DNA of 64,000 bases from Paraburkholderia youngii (GCF_013366925.1 NZ_JAALDK010000004.1:177446-241445), one strand, 5' to 3'; counted from the first letter of the stretch, positions 26,119 through 35,144 are shown. Notes: a model not told the origin generated them from the letters alone. Numbers and translations are program-made.

Positions 26119-26637
26119 ATGTCCGCTGTTTTCAAAAACATCATTCGCGATCACAAGCTTTCGCACAAGCTGGTCCCCGTTTTCAACATTGCGCCGGATC
26201 TGGAACTCGCGTGCTCACGCGTTGCCGATTTCGTCGGCGAGCGCTTCGTTGGAGACAGGGGGCCGCTGGCCGCAGAGATGATCGAATCGGCGCTGGCGAG
26301 CTTCAAGCGAGCCAAGCGTACCGGCGACCAGCACGTCGCATTCATGCAGGGGCTGTTTGAGCCAGCGAAGTCCCTTTACGCGCGCCGCTATGTTGCGCGC
26401 CGGGGTGACAAGATCAGTGTCTGGTCGCCCATGCTGGAGCCGATTCCCGCTTTCGAGGAGCGGCATCAGAACAGCGAGCTGGAGATGGTCGACGAGCGTT
26501 GCCCGGAACACATTACCGAGCGCACCGCAGCTTTTCAACTGGCGTCGCGCGTCCTGCAAGGCGAAGCGTTCCGTCGTTACTTCGAGGAATACGATGTCGC
26601 TCACCGCTACGATAATAGCGAAGTTGTCCCGGGCTGA
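26119..26637 (+). CDS. Conserved transfer-operon protein, 172 aa
   Basis: The start is the ATG 10 nt after traD. A soluble protein with an Arg-rich middle (KRAKRTGDQHVAFMQG, YARRYVARRGDK) and no membrane segment. It overlaps the next small membrane gene by 44 nt. Its place between the coupling protein and the DUF4400 gene suggests a transfer accessory. Family not recognised. Confidence 0.6.
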   Translation: MSAVFKNIIRDHKLSHKLVPVFNIAPDLELACSRVADFVGERFVGDRGPLAAEMIESALASFKRAKRTGDQHVAFMQGLFEPAKSLYARRYVARRGDKISVWSPMLEPIPAFEERHQNSELEMVDERCPEHITERTAAFQLASRVLQGEAFRRYFEEYDVAHRYDNSEVVPG

Positions 26638-26845
26638 TTACGACACGGCCCGGCGCGCGCTCGACACGGCGAGCGCTTTCGACGAACCGGACGCGACGCC
26701 GCCCGAAGGGTTCACATGGGGCGCGGGCGCGCGGGCCTACGCGCTGGCGTCGGTCGCCGTCAACCGACCTTTCCTGTTCTGGGGCGGATTGCTGGCGGTT
26801 GCCGCAATCCCTCTTCTCGTCGTGGTGAGGCTGATCCATGGCTAG
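26594..26845 (+). CDS. Small transfer-operon membrane protein, 83 aa
   Basis: The ATG lies within the end of the preceding gene, and the stop overlaps the DUF4400 gene by 8 nt. The N-terminal half is hydrophilic; the C-terminal half is one hydrophobic helix (PFLFWGGLLAVAAIPLLVVV). The tight overlaps favour a real, coupled gene. Function unknown. Confidence 0.6.
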   Translation: MSLTATIIAKLSRADYDTARRALDTASAFDEPDATPPEGFTWGAGARAYALASVAVNRPFLFWGGLLAVAAIPLLVVVRLIHG

Positions 26846-27452
26846 CCGGTTTGGTTCGCATCTGAAGGTCTGGTTCCTCCTCGTTCCCGTCCTGTCGATT
26901 GCAGTCATGCCTGCGATTCCCGACCGCAAGCTTTTCGAGGTGCCAGACGCCGAAACCGAATCACTCGTTGCGTCGGTCGGGCAGGAAAGGGCGGACTCGG
27001 CCGTCCGCTCGGCGAACGAGCTGTTCAAGCGCTCATTTGTGGATAACGGACTTCTGCACCGGACGCTGGCAGCGTCGGGCAACCTCAACGGGTTCAATGA
27101 CGGCGGCATATCGAGCTTCTCGGCTACGTGGACGGAAAATTTCTGGCTGCTCGCTTACCGGGCAATGTTCCGCGCGATGGTCATGAAAATGTGGATCGTG
27201 GGCACGCTGTGCTTCGCGCTCGGCATGTTTATCGACGGCACGGCGCGCAGAAAGATCAAGGCGGCCGCGGCCGGCTATGTCAGCCCGCTCTCCTTTCATC
27301 TCGCGGGCCACGGCCTGATGATCGTCACGGGCACGCTGTTTGGCGTGCTCGTCGCACCGGTGCCGGTGCTTGCTGCTTACTGGCTGGTTGTCGCCGTACT
27401 TCTTGGCGCGCTGCTATGGAAGGCCGCTGAGTCGTTCCAGTCGGCTCGGTAA
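26838..27452 (+). CDS. DUF4400-family membrane protein
   Basis: 204 residues with four hydrophobic segments (near residues 10-25, 115-135, 155-175 and 180-195). The layout, an N-terminal helix, a ~80-residue soluble loop with NGGGISS-like FNDGGISSF, then three helices, matches the DUF4400 proteins encoded next to TraD in MobH-type conjugative elements. Last gene of the T4SS operon. Function unknown. Confidence 0.72.
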   Translation: MASRFGSHLKVWFLLVPVLSIAVMPAIPDRKLFEVPDAETESLVASVGQERADSAVRSANELFKRSFVDNGLLHRTLAASGNLNGFNDGGISSFSATWTENFWLLAYRAMFRAMVMKMWIVGTLCFALGMFIDGTARRKIKAAAAGYVSPLSFHLAGHGLMIVTGTLFGVLVAPVPVLAAYWLVVAVLLGALLWKAAESFQSAR

Positions 27453-27523
27453 GATCTATAAAAGCGGATCGGCTTTTTACGGTCCGCTTTCCCTCTGCTT
27501 CTCTCCCATTTCACTTCTCGTCC

Positions 27524-27565
27524 TGCCGGACTGCTGCTCCGCTGTCCGGCAGTGGCTTCTTTTTT
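27524..27565 (+). terminator. Terminator at the end of the T4SS operon
   Basis: CTGCCGGAC, 11-nt loop, GTCCGGCAG, then tggcttcTTTTTT. A second hairpin, AAGCGGA.../...TCCGCTT (27463-27490), lies just upstream. The 27453-27740 gap otherwise holds no gene. Confidence 0.7.
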
Positions 27566-27740
27566 CCCGGCCGCCGATGACGCGCAAGCGCGCCCTTTCG
27601 CCTTTAAAGACTTGTGAAATAACGCGTGTTTCGGGCGCTCTGCGCCCGGTGACGACGCAACAATTGCATTGGTGGGGACGCGTTGTGCGTGCCCGATTAC
27701 CAACGATGAAACGACACAGGTCCACCAAGGAGAAACGGGC

Positions 27741-28643
27741 ATGAGTACCACCACTGTGGCAGATACCGAACTGGAAAGCCCCGTGACGGCAGCCGTGAAG
27801 GCGTCCGCTGCATCTGCCGCTGCTGCTGCGGCCGATTTGAATACGCTGGACCAGACATCACACGCGGCTGGCGATGCCGGCGGTCACGACGGCACCGAAG
27901 AGGGCGCGCGTGAGATCGAGAGCGAGCTGACGCAGATGGAGGCCGACGCGGACCGCCTGCAGAGCGAAGGTGTCATCACACCCGATGACGCGAACATGAA
28001 GCGCGCCGAGGTTGAAAAGACCCGCAAGCTGTTCCGGGATCTTCCGGCCAGCGAGCGTATCGCCATCATCAAGCGCCGCCGTGAGCTTGGCCGACAGTTG
28101 ATGGAGCGGCAGCTTTCCGGCGCGGCAGTCGTGCCCGCTAACGTCCGCCTGAACCACACGCGGCTGAAGCCTTTGTTCGAGCAATGGTGGCCGTACCTGA
28201 ACCGCATGAGCGTGAACATGCAACGCTTCGGCGACTCGACATTCGGCGAGGGCGACAAGACCGCAGTGAACAGCTTTTTCGAGAAGCAGATCAAGTCGAT
28301 CGAAGAATATGTGGATGAGGCGCTGCGCGTCGCAACGGGCTTCCGCGAGAAGAAGGAGGCGGAACTGCGCGAAGCGGGCGAGTTCGTGTTCGAGCCGTCG
28401 ATCCCGATGCCCGCGCTGGACCTGACCGTCGAGGTGTATTCGCGGTTTTCGATGCGCGTGCTCGCGGCGATCATGAAATTCGACAAGGTGATGGATCAGT
28501 TTGACTTCATGGTCTGGAACGGCATTCGTGACCAGTCGGACGTCGATGACGAAACGGTGCACTTCCTGAAGAAGGTGAATCCGCTCGGCGTTCGTGGTTA
28601 CATGACACACCTGCGCCTCATGACCACCGTCCGCGGCCTGTAA
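27741..28643 (+). CDS. Conserved plasmid protein, 300 aa
   Basis: The start is the ATG after RBS AAGGAG. The N-terminal ~50 residues are Ala/Asp-rich and low-complexity. A helical region (about residues 55-130) contains RIAIIKRRRELGRQLMERQL, then an aromatic segment EQWWPYLNRMSVNMQRFG. No signal peptide or catalytic motif. It lies 9 nt before the UvrD-like helicase gene, so the products probably work together. Family not recognised. Confidence 0.6.
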   Translation: MSTTTVADTELESPVTAAVKASAASAAAAAADLNTLDQTSHAAGDAGGHDGTEEGAREIESELTQMEADADRLQSEGVITPDDANMKRAEVEKTRKLFRDLPASERIAIIKRRRELGRQLMERQLSGAAVVPANVRLNHTRLKPLFEQWWPYLNRMSVNMQRFGDSTFGEGDKTAVNSFFEKQIKSIEEYVDEALRVATGFREKKEAELREAGEFVFEPSIPMPALDLTVEVYSRFSMRVLAAIMKFDKVMDQFDFMVWNGIRDQSDVDDETVHFLKKVNPLGVRGYMTHLRLMTTVRGL

Positions 28644-28652
28644 GGGGGCGTC

Positions 28653-30377
28653 ATGCTGGACGAACTCAATCCGCAGCAGAGGGAAGTCGCCCAGTTGCGC
28701 CAGAATTGCGTGGCGATTGCCTGCCCTGGCGCGGGCAAGACGAAAACGATCGCCACCAAGGCCGCACTGCTGCTCCAGGACAGCGCGGCTGTCGTGGGCG
28801 CGGTGACGTTCTCGAAAGACGCTGCGATCGAGCTGCGTGAGCGCATCCTTCACGTGGCGGGCAAGGCGGTGAAAAAGCGCCTTGTCGCGGGCACGTTCCA
28901 TTCGCTCGCCTACAAACAGCTTCAGCGTCCCGGTGGGCGGTCGCCTGACATTGCAAGCGACGGTGACCGCCTCGGGCTGCTTATCCGCGTCATGCAGGAT
29001 CTCGGGCTCGAGGGAAAGGCCGAAGACGTCATCCCGACGATCGAAAAGATCAAAACGAATTTCGGCCGTTGCGACGTCAACAGCGCCGACGGGCAGTTGT
29101 ACAGCGCGTATCAGGAGGCGCTGGCGCGCAACGGCAAGATAGATTTTCAGGACATGCTTCGGCTCGCCGTTGAGGGCATGCAGAACGGCACCATCCTGCC
29201 GTACCCGTTCACTTACCTGCTGGTCGACGAGTTTCAGGACACTGATCCGCTGCAGTACCGGTGGATCGAGCTTCACGCAAAAGCAGGCTCGGTCGTAACG
29301 GTGGTAGGCGACGACGATCAGAGCATCTACGCTTTCCGCGAGGCACTTGGCTATCGCGGCATGGAGTCCTTCATCAAGGAATTCGAGGCCAAACCAGTCG
29401 TGCTCGGGAGCAACTATCGGTGCCGCGCCGAAATCCTTGCGGCCGCCGATCGGGTGATCCGCAACAATCCTGACCGCATTCCGAAGGTACTGCGCGCGGA
29501 GAAAGGCGCCGGCGGCCGGGTCGAGGCATCCCGGCACGCCGACGAATACATGGAAGCCGAGGCTGCCATTGAGGCGCTGGCGCCCTTGCTGCGCAACGGC
29601 AAGACGTGCGCGGTCCTCGCCCGGACTAACCGCATCCTTGATCCGCTCGAGGCCGTCTGCCGTTCGTATGGCGTGAAGTATCACCGCGCGTCGGGGGCAT
29701 CGGTTCTCAATCGTCCTGAGGGTGCGTTGCTCTGCAATCTGCTGGAGATCATTGAAGGCGTGAAGGCGACGGGGCTTGACGCCGTGCTGGCGCATTCGGG
29801 ACTGCATGCCGACCATCTGCGTGCGCTGCACGCCAACATGGGCGCGGAGCTTGTTCAGAAGCCGCGGGCGGAGCTGGTTGAACTCGGCATGCCCGAAGAC
29901 GTAGCGACGAACTATCGCGAATTCATGAAGCGGCTCGCCGAATGGCGGGGGCTCTGCGAGCGGAAGTTCTATTCGTTGGTTCTGTCAGGCGTCAACGAGT
30001 GGATGCTCAAGTACACGAAGAAGGAGAATGGCGTCCGCACCATCCAGGCGACGTATGACGTGCTGTCGCGTCTGTCCGGATCGTTCGCCGAGCGGCTGCT
30101 GTTCCTCCGGCAGGACAACAACGAGCCCGCTCCGGACGCGCTTGTCCTGACGACGATGCATAGTTCGAAAGGGCTCGAGTGGGATCACGTCTGGATCGCG
30201 CGATCCGAAGACACCATAGTCCCCGATGCCAAATCAACCGAGCCAGAAGAGCGGCGACTGTTTTACGTGGCGATGACGCGCGCGCGCGAAACGCTGATGA
30301 TTTCCGGGACGTCGAAGAACTTCGCGTCGCGGTTCGTTGCTGAAGCCCAGATCGAGCAGCCTGCTCAAGCTGCCTAA
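28653..30377 (+). CDS. UvrD/Rep-family superfamily-1 DNA helicase
   Basis: 574 residues. Helicase motifs run in order: I CPGAGKTKTI (about residues 24-33), II VDEFQDTDPLQY, III GDDDQSIYAFREA, IV SNYRC, V TMHSSKGLEWDHVW and VI VAMTRARETLM. It is shorter than chromosomal UvrD (about 720 aa), like many plasmid and phage SF1 helicases. Expected role: ATP-driven 3'-5' unwinding in plasmid repair, replication or transfer. It is co-transcribed with the 300-aa protein upstream. Confidence 0.92.
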   Translation: MLDELNPQQREVAQLRQNCVAIACPGAGKTKTIATKAALLLQDSAAVVGAVTFSKDAAIELRERILHVAGKAVKKRLVAGTFHSLAYKQLQRPGGRSPDIASDGDRLGLLIRVMQDLGLEGKAEDVIPTIEKIKTNFGRCDVNSADGQLYSAYQEALARNGKIDFQDMLRLAVEGMQNGTILPYPFTYLLVDEFQDTDPLQYRWIELHAKAGSVVTVVGDDDQSIYAFREALGYRGMESFIKEFEAKPVVLGSNYRCRAEILAAADRVIRNNPDRIPKVLRAEKGAGGRVEASRHADEYMEAEAAIEALAPLLRNGKTCAVLARTNRILDPLEAVCRSYGVKYHRASGASVLNRPEGALLCNLLEIIEGVKATGLDAVLAHSGLHADHLRALHANMGAELVQKPRAELVELGMPEDVATNYREFMKRLAEWRGLCERKFYSLVLSGVNEWMLKYTKKENGVRTIQATYDVLSRLSGSFAERLLFLRQDNNEPAPDALVLTTMHSSKGLEWDHVWIARSEDTIVPDAKSTEPEERRLFYVAMTRARETLMISGTSKNFASRFVAEAQIEQPAQAA

Positions 30378-30387
30378 CTTCCGTGTT

Positions 30388-30795
30388 CTATTCGAGCGCT
30401 GGTTGCAATCGCGCCCCGCCCGAGTCCATATCAAATCTGACGACCGGAAACCTGCTGGGAGTCGTCAGAGCGAGCGAGGCCGGTGCGAGAAAAGACACAC
30501 CAAACTTCGCGGTAACAAGGTGTTCGCCTTTCGGCAGGTACAGCGGGAGCGCTTCTCCTGTCGCCATCTCGGCTGTGGCTTTACCGTCCACACTGATCGT
30601 GAGGCCTGAGAGAGATCCAGATGCCGCGCCAGCGTTTCTGATGATCGTGATCCGCTGCGCGTCATCGTGCGGGGTCGTGTACGTCGTATCTACGATGCGA
30701 GTGGCCGGCACTTGAGCAGCCTGCTCCACTGGGACGATGTGCGTCGCGCAGCCGGCGAGAGTAGCGGATGCGAGCAAAAGGGAGATGCGGCGCAT
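30388..30795 (-). CDS. Small lipoprotein, 135 aa
   Basis: The signal sequence ends in the lipobox LAGC (Cys16). The mature part is beta-rich (ITIIRNAGAASGSLSGLTISVDG...YLPKGEHLVTAKFGVSF), resembling small immunoglobulin-like lipoproteins. It is convergent with the helicase gene and opens a reverse-strand block of envelope proteins reaching 34.5 kb. Confidence 0.6.
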   Translation of the reverse strand: MRRISLLLASATLAGCATHIVPVEQAAQVPATRIVDTTYTTPHDDAQRITIIRNAGAASGSLSGLTISVDGKATAEMATGEALPLYLPKGEHLVTAKFGVSFLAPASLALTTPSRFPVVRFDMDSGGARLQPALE

Positions 30796-31064
30796 TTCAA
30801 ACCTTTCGGAAGAGGAAAGGCTGCAAGTATGCCCGCATTAGCAATCTGGGAAGTGGTAGCCGTCCTCTTCTTGGCGGGACAGCCGGAAAAAATGGAGGCC
30901 CGTGGCTCCCTTTTACCGCTTCTGTCGCCGCGTAAGAGCGCTCCGCGGTGCAGGCTCAGCACAGGCCTGTACTGCGCGTGCACCTCGACCGTCTGGCCAT
31001 CAACGAGTTCGACCGGAATGTCCGAGGCGGTATAGCCGTGGACATCGACTACTTCCGACGCAGA

Positions 31065-31268
31065 TCAGTCGGTGACCGTCAGGTCCGCGAGGCATGCAGC
31101 GAGGGTGCTCAAGAACTCAGCCGGCGGATCGAAGCGGCATCGGCGCGGCGTGTCGGCAGGCATCGCCTGCCGGTTGATGAAACGGCCGTCGCTGAGCATG
31201 CAGAAACAGAGCCCATCGAAAGCGGCTTCCTGTGCTGCGGCTTCCCAATCGACGGCGTGGTAAGTCAC
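31065..31268 (-). CDS. Possible small protein, 67 aa
   Basis: GTG-initiated ORF with three Cys and no membrane segment. After its TGA the same frame stays open and coding-like for ~35 residues (SEVVDVHGYTASDIPVELVDGQ), so this may be a mutated longer gene. Between it and the 30795 lipoprotein start, 269 nt hold no other convincing gene. Confidence 0.3.
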   Translation of the reverse strand: MTYHAVDWEAAAQEAAFDGLCFCMLSDGRFINRQAMPADTPRRCRFDPPAEFLSTLAACLADLTVTD

Positions 31269-31288
31269 GTCGGTTCTGAGGCGGTCAG

Positions 31289-31714
31289 TTACGCTGCGGC
31301 GGCGAAGCCGTCTGGGCGTTTGTGCGGCAGCACGTTAGCCAGGGTCACAGCGAGCCAGCTGGTGATCGCTACGCAAAAAAACCCAATTGCCGTGTTGCGC
31401 CAGACGCGGCGCGATGTGTTTTCCACGTCGGCACGCGTTTGCGCAAAGCTGGCTTGTGCGACCTCTATCTTCGTCTGAAGTGCTTCGGGTGAGTTCAGGC
31501 CGTGTCTGGCCAGAAGCGCCGATGCATCCGCTGGTGGGAGAATGCGTATGTCGCCGGCGAGCTGGGCGAGCCGCAAAACATCGTTTTGAACGAGTGCGGC
31601 TCGGGCCATAGCTGAGCCGTTATCGACATAGGCCGAGACCATGTTGACCACGGTCAAAGGCATTGCAATGGAAACGGCTACCGCGGCCCATTTGGTTACT
31701 TTCCTTATCTTCAT
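31289..31714 (-). CDS. Hypothetical membrane protein, 141 aa
   Basis: An N-terminal hydrophobic segment (about residues 8-30) and a second near the C-terminus (about 108-128, TAIGFFCVAITSWLAVTLANV) flank a helical, probably periplasmic domain. Both orientation signals are consistent with a two-pass inner-membrane protein. Function unknown. Confidence 0.5.
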   Translation of the reverse strand: MKIRKVTKWAAVAVSIAMPLTVVNMVSAYVDNGSAMARAALVQNDVLRLAQLAGDIRILPPADASALLARHGLNSPEALQTKIEVAQASFAQTRADVENTSRRVWRNTAIGFFCVAITSWLAVTLANVLPHKRPDGFAAAA

Positions 31715-31785
31715 CTTTTCGTACCCTGGCGATCTTCTGAACTTGTCGGTTGTGGCGACTGTGCTGGGAGTTGAGGCAGCGGCCG

Positions 31786-32340
31786 TCAGACAACTTTTGC
31801 CCTGATTGTCAGTGACAAGCCGTTATGCGAGATTGTCATTTCCTGACCACGAACCATGAAGAAATTGCTGGTGGTGCTGAAGTCATCGGCGTGAAGCGTT
31901 GTTGATACGTCGATCTTGCAGGCAGTCAGAATGGAGCCGTCGGCTCCGACTCGTGGCGTGAGAGCCAAAGTGACACTCGAGCGCAACTCGGCGGTCGAGC
32001 AACCAGTAGCGGCATCACAGGAAGCGAGATAGGGGGTGATTTCTTCGCTAGCAGCGGTTCCTTGTTTGCCGTTGTCCGTCAGAACGTTGTACGACTTTAG
32101 TAATTTCCCGTCCCGCGACAGGGTCACCTCATAGAGGACCTTGAACGGGACGGACGCCGTTGATGGCGCGATAGCACGATCCGGGTCGGACAGATGGACT
32201 TCCCAGCCGTTTTCCACTGCGAGCGATAAGGCGCGCGCGTCATGGATTGCTGGACATTGCGCGCCGTTGAATTGCGGATTGCCTTCAGCGATTGCGCTCG
32301 TGGCAAAAAGGGCTAGGACGATAACAAGGGTCTTTTTCAT
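31786..32340 (-). CDS. Secreted/periplasmic protein, 184 aa
   Basis: A clear Sec signal peptide (KKTLVIVLALFATSAIAEG, cleavage after about residue 18). The mature protein has several Cys pairs (for example ASCDAATGCSTAEL) that could form disulfides. It is the first reverse gene after the bactofilin gene. Function unknown. Confidence 0.6.
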   Translation of the reverse strand: MKKTLVIVLALFATSAIAEGNPQFNGAQCPAIHDARALSLAVENGWEVHLSDPDRAIAPSTASVPFKVLYEVTLSRDGKLLKSYNVLTDNGKQGTAASEEITPYLASCDAATGCSTAELRSSVTLALTPRVGADGSILTACKIDVSTTLHADDFSTTSNFFMVRGQEMTISHNGLSLTIRAKVV

Positions 32341-32408
32341 TCGATTAAACCGCCGTGGATGTTGGTGACGGGTTCGCTGGACTGGTAGCTGCCAGCAGTC
32401 GGTTTGAT

Positions 32409-32861
32409 TTAGGCCTTGGCGCGCGATAACTCGGTCACGTTCGACTCGGTACGCTCCTGCGTGGCCGCAGCGGTGGACGTGGCTGCAAGCTCGGGAGCTA
32501 CGCTCTCGCTGGTTGCCGGTTCGACCGTCAGCATGCGGGCCACGCGCTTAAGCGTGCCGTTAAGCGCGGCGCGCGGACCCAGGCGGATCGTGCCGCAGTA
32601 CATGATGTCGCCCGAGACGTGCCCGTTGATTTCAAGAGTGCCGCGTGCATGGACGTTGCCGTCGACGCGACCGTCGATACGCACATGGTCGCCCTGGACG
32701 CTACCCTTGATTAGACCTCCGTCGCCGACGTGCAAGAGGCCTTGCGTCGAGATAAGGCCCCCGTCGAGCAGGCCGAAATAGCTGATGCCGTGATCAACGA
32801 TCATGTCGCCGCTGATGGTACAGCCGGCGGAAACAAGCGTGATCGAAAGTTCGTTTTTCAT
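32409..32861 (-). CDS. Bactofilin-family polymer-forming protein
   Basis: 150 residues. Repeating short beta strands (GLISTQGLLHVGDGGLIKGSVQGDHVRIDGRVDGNVHARGTL... shortened here) give the right-handed beta-helix pattern of bactofilins, flanked by disordered tails. Bactofilins polymerise without nucleotides into scaffolds that localise envelope enzymes or ParABS-type systems. It is transcribed after, and separated by 11 nt from, the TM/Pro-rich 301-aa protein gene (32873), so that protein may be its membrane anchor. Confidence 0.8.
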   Translation of the reverse strand: MKNELSITLVSAGCTISGDMIVDHGISYFGLLDGGLISTQGLLHVGDGGLIKGSVQGDHVRIDGRVDGNVHARGTLEINGHVSGDIMYCGTIRLGPRAALNGTLKRVARMLTVEPATSESVAPELAATSTAAATQERTESNVTELSRAKA

Positions 32862-32872
32862 GTCGGGGCTTC

Positions 32873-33778
32873 CTAGAACATCTTCACTTCGGCAGCCCCG
32901 GCACGGTTTTCGGGCGAGGGTCTGGCGTCTGTATTGGACTCTGCGCTCTGCTCCGCGCGAGGGCGCGAGATGTGATGGCGAGCGGGGCGCGCCGGTTTGG
33001 CTGCATCGGCGGGTTTCTGCGCCGGCTGCAACGCGGGTGCCGTCTGAGCAGCGACGGCTGGCGCTTCTGCCGTTGTGGTCACCGCCTGCGCTGGCTGCGT
33101 CGCGCTCTGCACGGGTGCGCCTGGCCTCCCGACCGCTACGGACTGGGCAGGTGCGGCCGGTGAAGGAGTCGGTTGCTGCGCGGCCGCAGTTGCCTCTCTG
33201 CTCGACCCCACATGATGGATCGGCGAGACGGCTGCGAGCTGTGCTTCGCTCGTCAGCGCGGGCGCGGTGCCTGCCGTGGCGGCCTGCGCGCTGTGCGCCG
33301 GTGCTTTCAGCGAATCGCGGAACTGGTCGGCTGTCAGGCCAAGGGAGCGTGCTGAGGCAAAGTCGCTCGCGCTCAATGCGGGCGCAGCTGTAACAGGGTG
33401 AGGGGGTGTCGCATCGACCTCGCGGTAAGCCGGGGCTTCCTGATTCGCCGGAGCCGCGTTCAGTGCATCGCCTTCTCGGCTGGCGGCCTCCGATGGCGTC
33501 GGAGCTGTCGTTGCCGTGCCGTGGCTCGCCTCCAGGTTTTTGTAGAGCGACGCTGCGCCCATGCCAGCCATCGCGACCATAGCGGCAATGGCCAGGGCGA
33601 TCGTGGCCTGCCGTGCGCGCGGCGCGATCCCCGCAAGACGTTGGTGCAGTGCGCGGGACGACTCGGGTGCTGATACGTCGCCAGCGCCGGGCAAGGCGGC
33701 AATCTGGCGGGGAAGGTCGATGACCATCGAGTCCGGGGCGAACTGAGCGTGCAGTCGCTGGATTTCACGAATGTCCAT
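32873..33778 (-). CDS. Single-pass membrane protein with Ala/Pro-rich extracytoplasmic domain
   Basis: 301 residues: a ~57-residue cytoplasmic N-terminus, one membrane helix (QATIALAIAAMVAMAGMGAASL, about residues 58-79), then ~220 residues dominated by Ala, Pro, Thr and Gln. The topology recalls VirB10- or TonB-like spanning proteins, but no conserved C-terminal domain is seen. Just before the bactofilin gene; possibly a partner. Confidence 0.55.
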   Translation of the reverse strand: MDIREIQRLHAQFAPDSMVIDLPRQIAALPGAGDVSAPESSRALHQRLAGIAPRARQATIALAIAAMVAMAGMGAASLYKNLEASHGTATTAPTPSEAASREGDALNAAPANQEAPAYREVDATPPHPVTAAPALSASDFASARSLGLTADQFRDSLKAPAHSAQAATAGTAPALTSEAQLAAVSPIHHVGSSREATAAAQQPTPSPAAPAQSVAVGRPGAPVQSATQPAQAVTTTAEAPAVAAQTAPALQPAQKPADAAKPARPARHHISRPRAEQSAESNTDARPSPENRAGAAEVKMF

Positions 33779-33876
33779 GAAGATGCCTCTTCTCGTTGTC
33801 TGGAGTCTGGATTACAGCCTGCCCGACGCTGCGCAATGTCAAGGAAACCTGACCGGCAGTCCCGGAGCCAGCTGGT

Positions 33877-34482
33877 TCAGCGGCTGTCGTCGGAGTCGGG
33901 AAGCAGGACGCCTTCGGGGGCATACCGGTCGTTGTCCGGAATACACAACTGGGGAATCTGCTTGAGGCGTGCCGCGGCAGCGTCCAGCGCCGCCTTGCGG
34001 TCGTGAGCCATGATCGAGCGGCCAACGAGGGCTTCCATTGTCTTGAGGAAAAGCTGGTCGTAGATCGTGAGCAGACGCACGAGGCGCCCGGACATCGGGT
34101 GCTTGATTTCGAGCGTCACGCGCTCCGGCTCAAGGCCGGTACTGCGACCGTGCAGCCGCCTGGCCCAGGCGAGCGCCTTGCGCAAGAACGCTTCGGCGGT
34201 ATGGAATTCCGCTTCCAGCGCGAGAAGCTTTCCGCCGCGGGCAACTGTCATCTTTGCTGCGCAGAAGTTGTAGTCGGAGCGGACGAACGTGCGGGCAAAG
34301 TCCGAGTAATAAAACAACTCGGTTTTTGCCAGCGTTTCGGGATGGATGCGCGCAAGGCGGTCATCGCTGGTGAGGCGCTTGATGGGGCGCAGTCCGCCCG
34401 CGACCGGCTCGGTCGCAGTGGAAGGGGGAATCAGCCGTTCAGGGTCAGCCAGCTCGGGCCTTTCCGTATCGAAGCCAGACAT
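33877..34482 (-). CDS. AcaB/DUF1845-like conjugative-element protein
   Basis: 201 residues from the ATG at 34482 (an in-frame ATG at 34533 would add 17). The pattern ETLAKTELFYYSDFARTFVRSDYNFCAAK and IKHPMSGRLVRLLTIYDQLFLKTMEAL resembles the DUF1845/AcaB family found in conjugative elements, some members of which regulate transfer. It heads the reverse-strand block 98 nt before the 301-aa gene, so it could regulate this block or the T4SS. Confidence 0.5.
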   Translation of the reverse strand: MSGFDTERPELADPERLIPPSTATEPVAGGLRPIKRLTSDDRLARIHPETLAKTELFYYSDFARTFVRSDYNFCAAKMTVARGGKLLALEAEFHTAEAFLRKALAWARRLHGRSTGLEPERVTLEIKHPMSGRLVRLLTIYDQLFLKTMEALVGRSIMAHDRKAALDAAAARLKQIPQLCIPDNDRYAPEGVLLPDSDDSR

Positions 34483-34620
34483 AACGTGTTCTCGGTGTAT
34501 GTGTTCTCTCTCACATAAATTCTCACTGAACACTGAATAGTCAAGCGGGCAAAAGCTATATCAATTTCGCGAGCTTTCAGACGCCTACACCTGCCATTTG
34601 CCCGGATACTTCAATCCATT

Positions 34621-35104
34621 CCCCGCGTCTCTGACGCATCGACCTCGACTCCAAGCCCGGAGTCCATCTTCTTTCTCCAAGTCGTGCCTTTGGGCATGCT
34701 CCGACCGGATAGCTACCGGTGTGGACATCTTCTTGTGCTGAATCTGCCCGCTACAGATTCCCCTATTTCAGCTGTGATACTCGTACCCTGGCCTGCATTC
34801 ATTTGCGCCGGTACATCGTTCGAGCCCAGGTTTTCGGGTGTTCTCTCTCCAGAGCCTGATCTGGGTAGAACGATCGAAGTAGGCTGATCCGTGATTCCTG
34901 CGGCGGAATGTATTTTCCGAAAATGGGCTGTTGCGCGGCGTGACCATGCTGCGCGAGGACGACTTTACGTCCTCTGACAGAGCGCTCCGGTTTTCCGGTG
35001 CCGCTCCCTGCACGCCACGTCCCCGGAAGGGACGTGGCGCGTAGGTCACATCTATCCCCGATTCACGAAGCTCGCTCCCTGACCGGAGCGGGCTTTTTTT
35101 TCGT
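34621..35104 (+). other. Hairpin-dense gene-free leader, candidate structured RNA
   Basis: No convincing ORF lies between 34483 and 35144. This stretch begins with leader motif copy 3 and contains at least five perfect stems: GACTCC/GGAGTC (34647-34664), ACCGG-atagcta-CCGGT (34704-34720), GAGGACG/CGTCCTC (34955-34974), GCCACGTCCC/GGGACGTGGC (35014-35038) and CGCTCC/GGAGCG with a T8 run (35073-35101). The terminal hairpin plus T run ends about 44 nt before the next start codon. Confidence 0.4.
34622..34644 (+). promoter_or_regulatory. Shared leader motif, copy 3
   Basis: CCCGCGtctctgaCGCATCGACC, nearly identical to copy 2. It lies 500 nt before the 35145 gene, the longest of the five leaders, and upstream stands a possible -10 (GATACT, 34603-34608). 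Confidence 0.5.
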
Positions 35105-35144
35105 CCGTCCATTCCGGATGGGCCTTTCTCAACTGGAGGTGTTT

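Noticed and set aside
27858..29831. 657-codon open frame on the reverse strand across the 27741 gene and the helicase gene
   Set aside because: It mirrors two well-supported forward genes; long antisense frames are expected in DNA with high third-position GC. No domain is recognisable.
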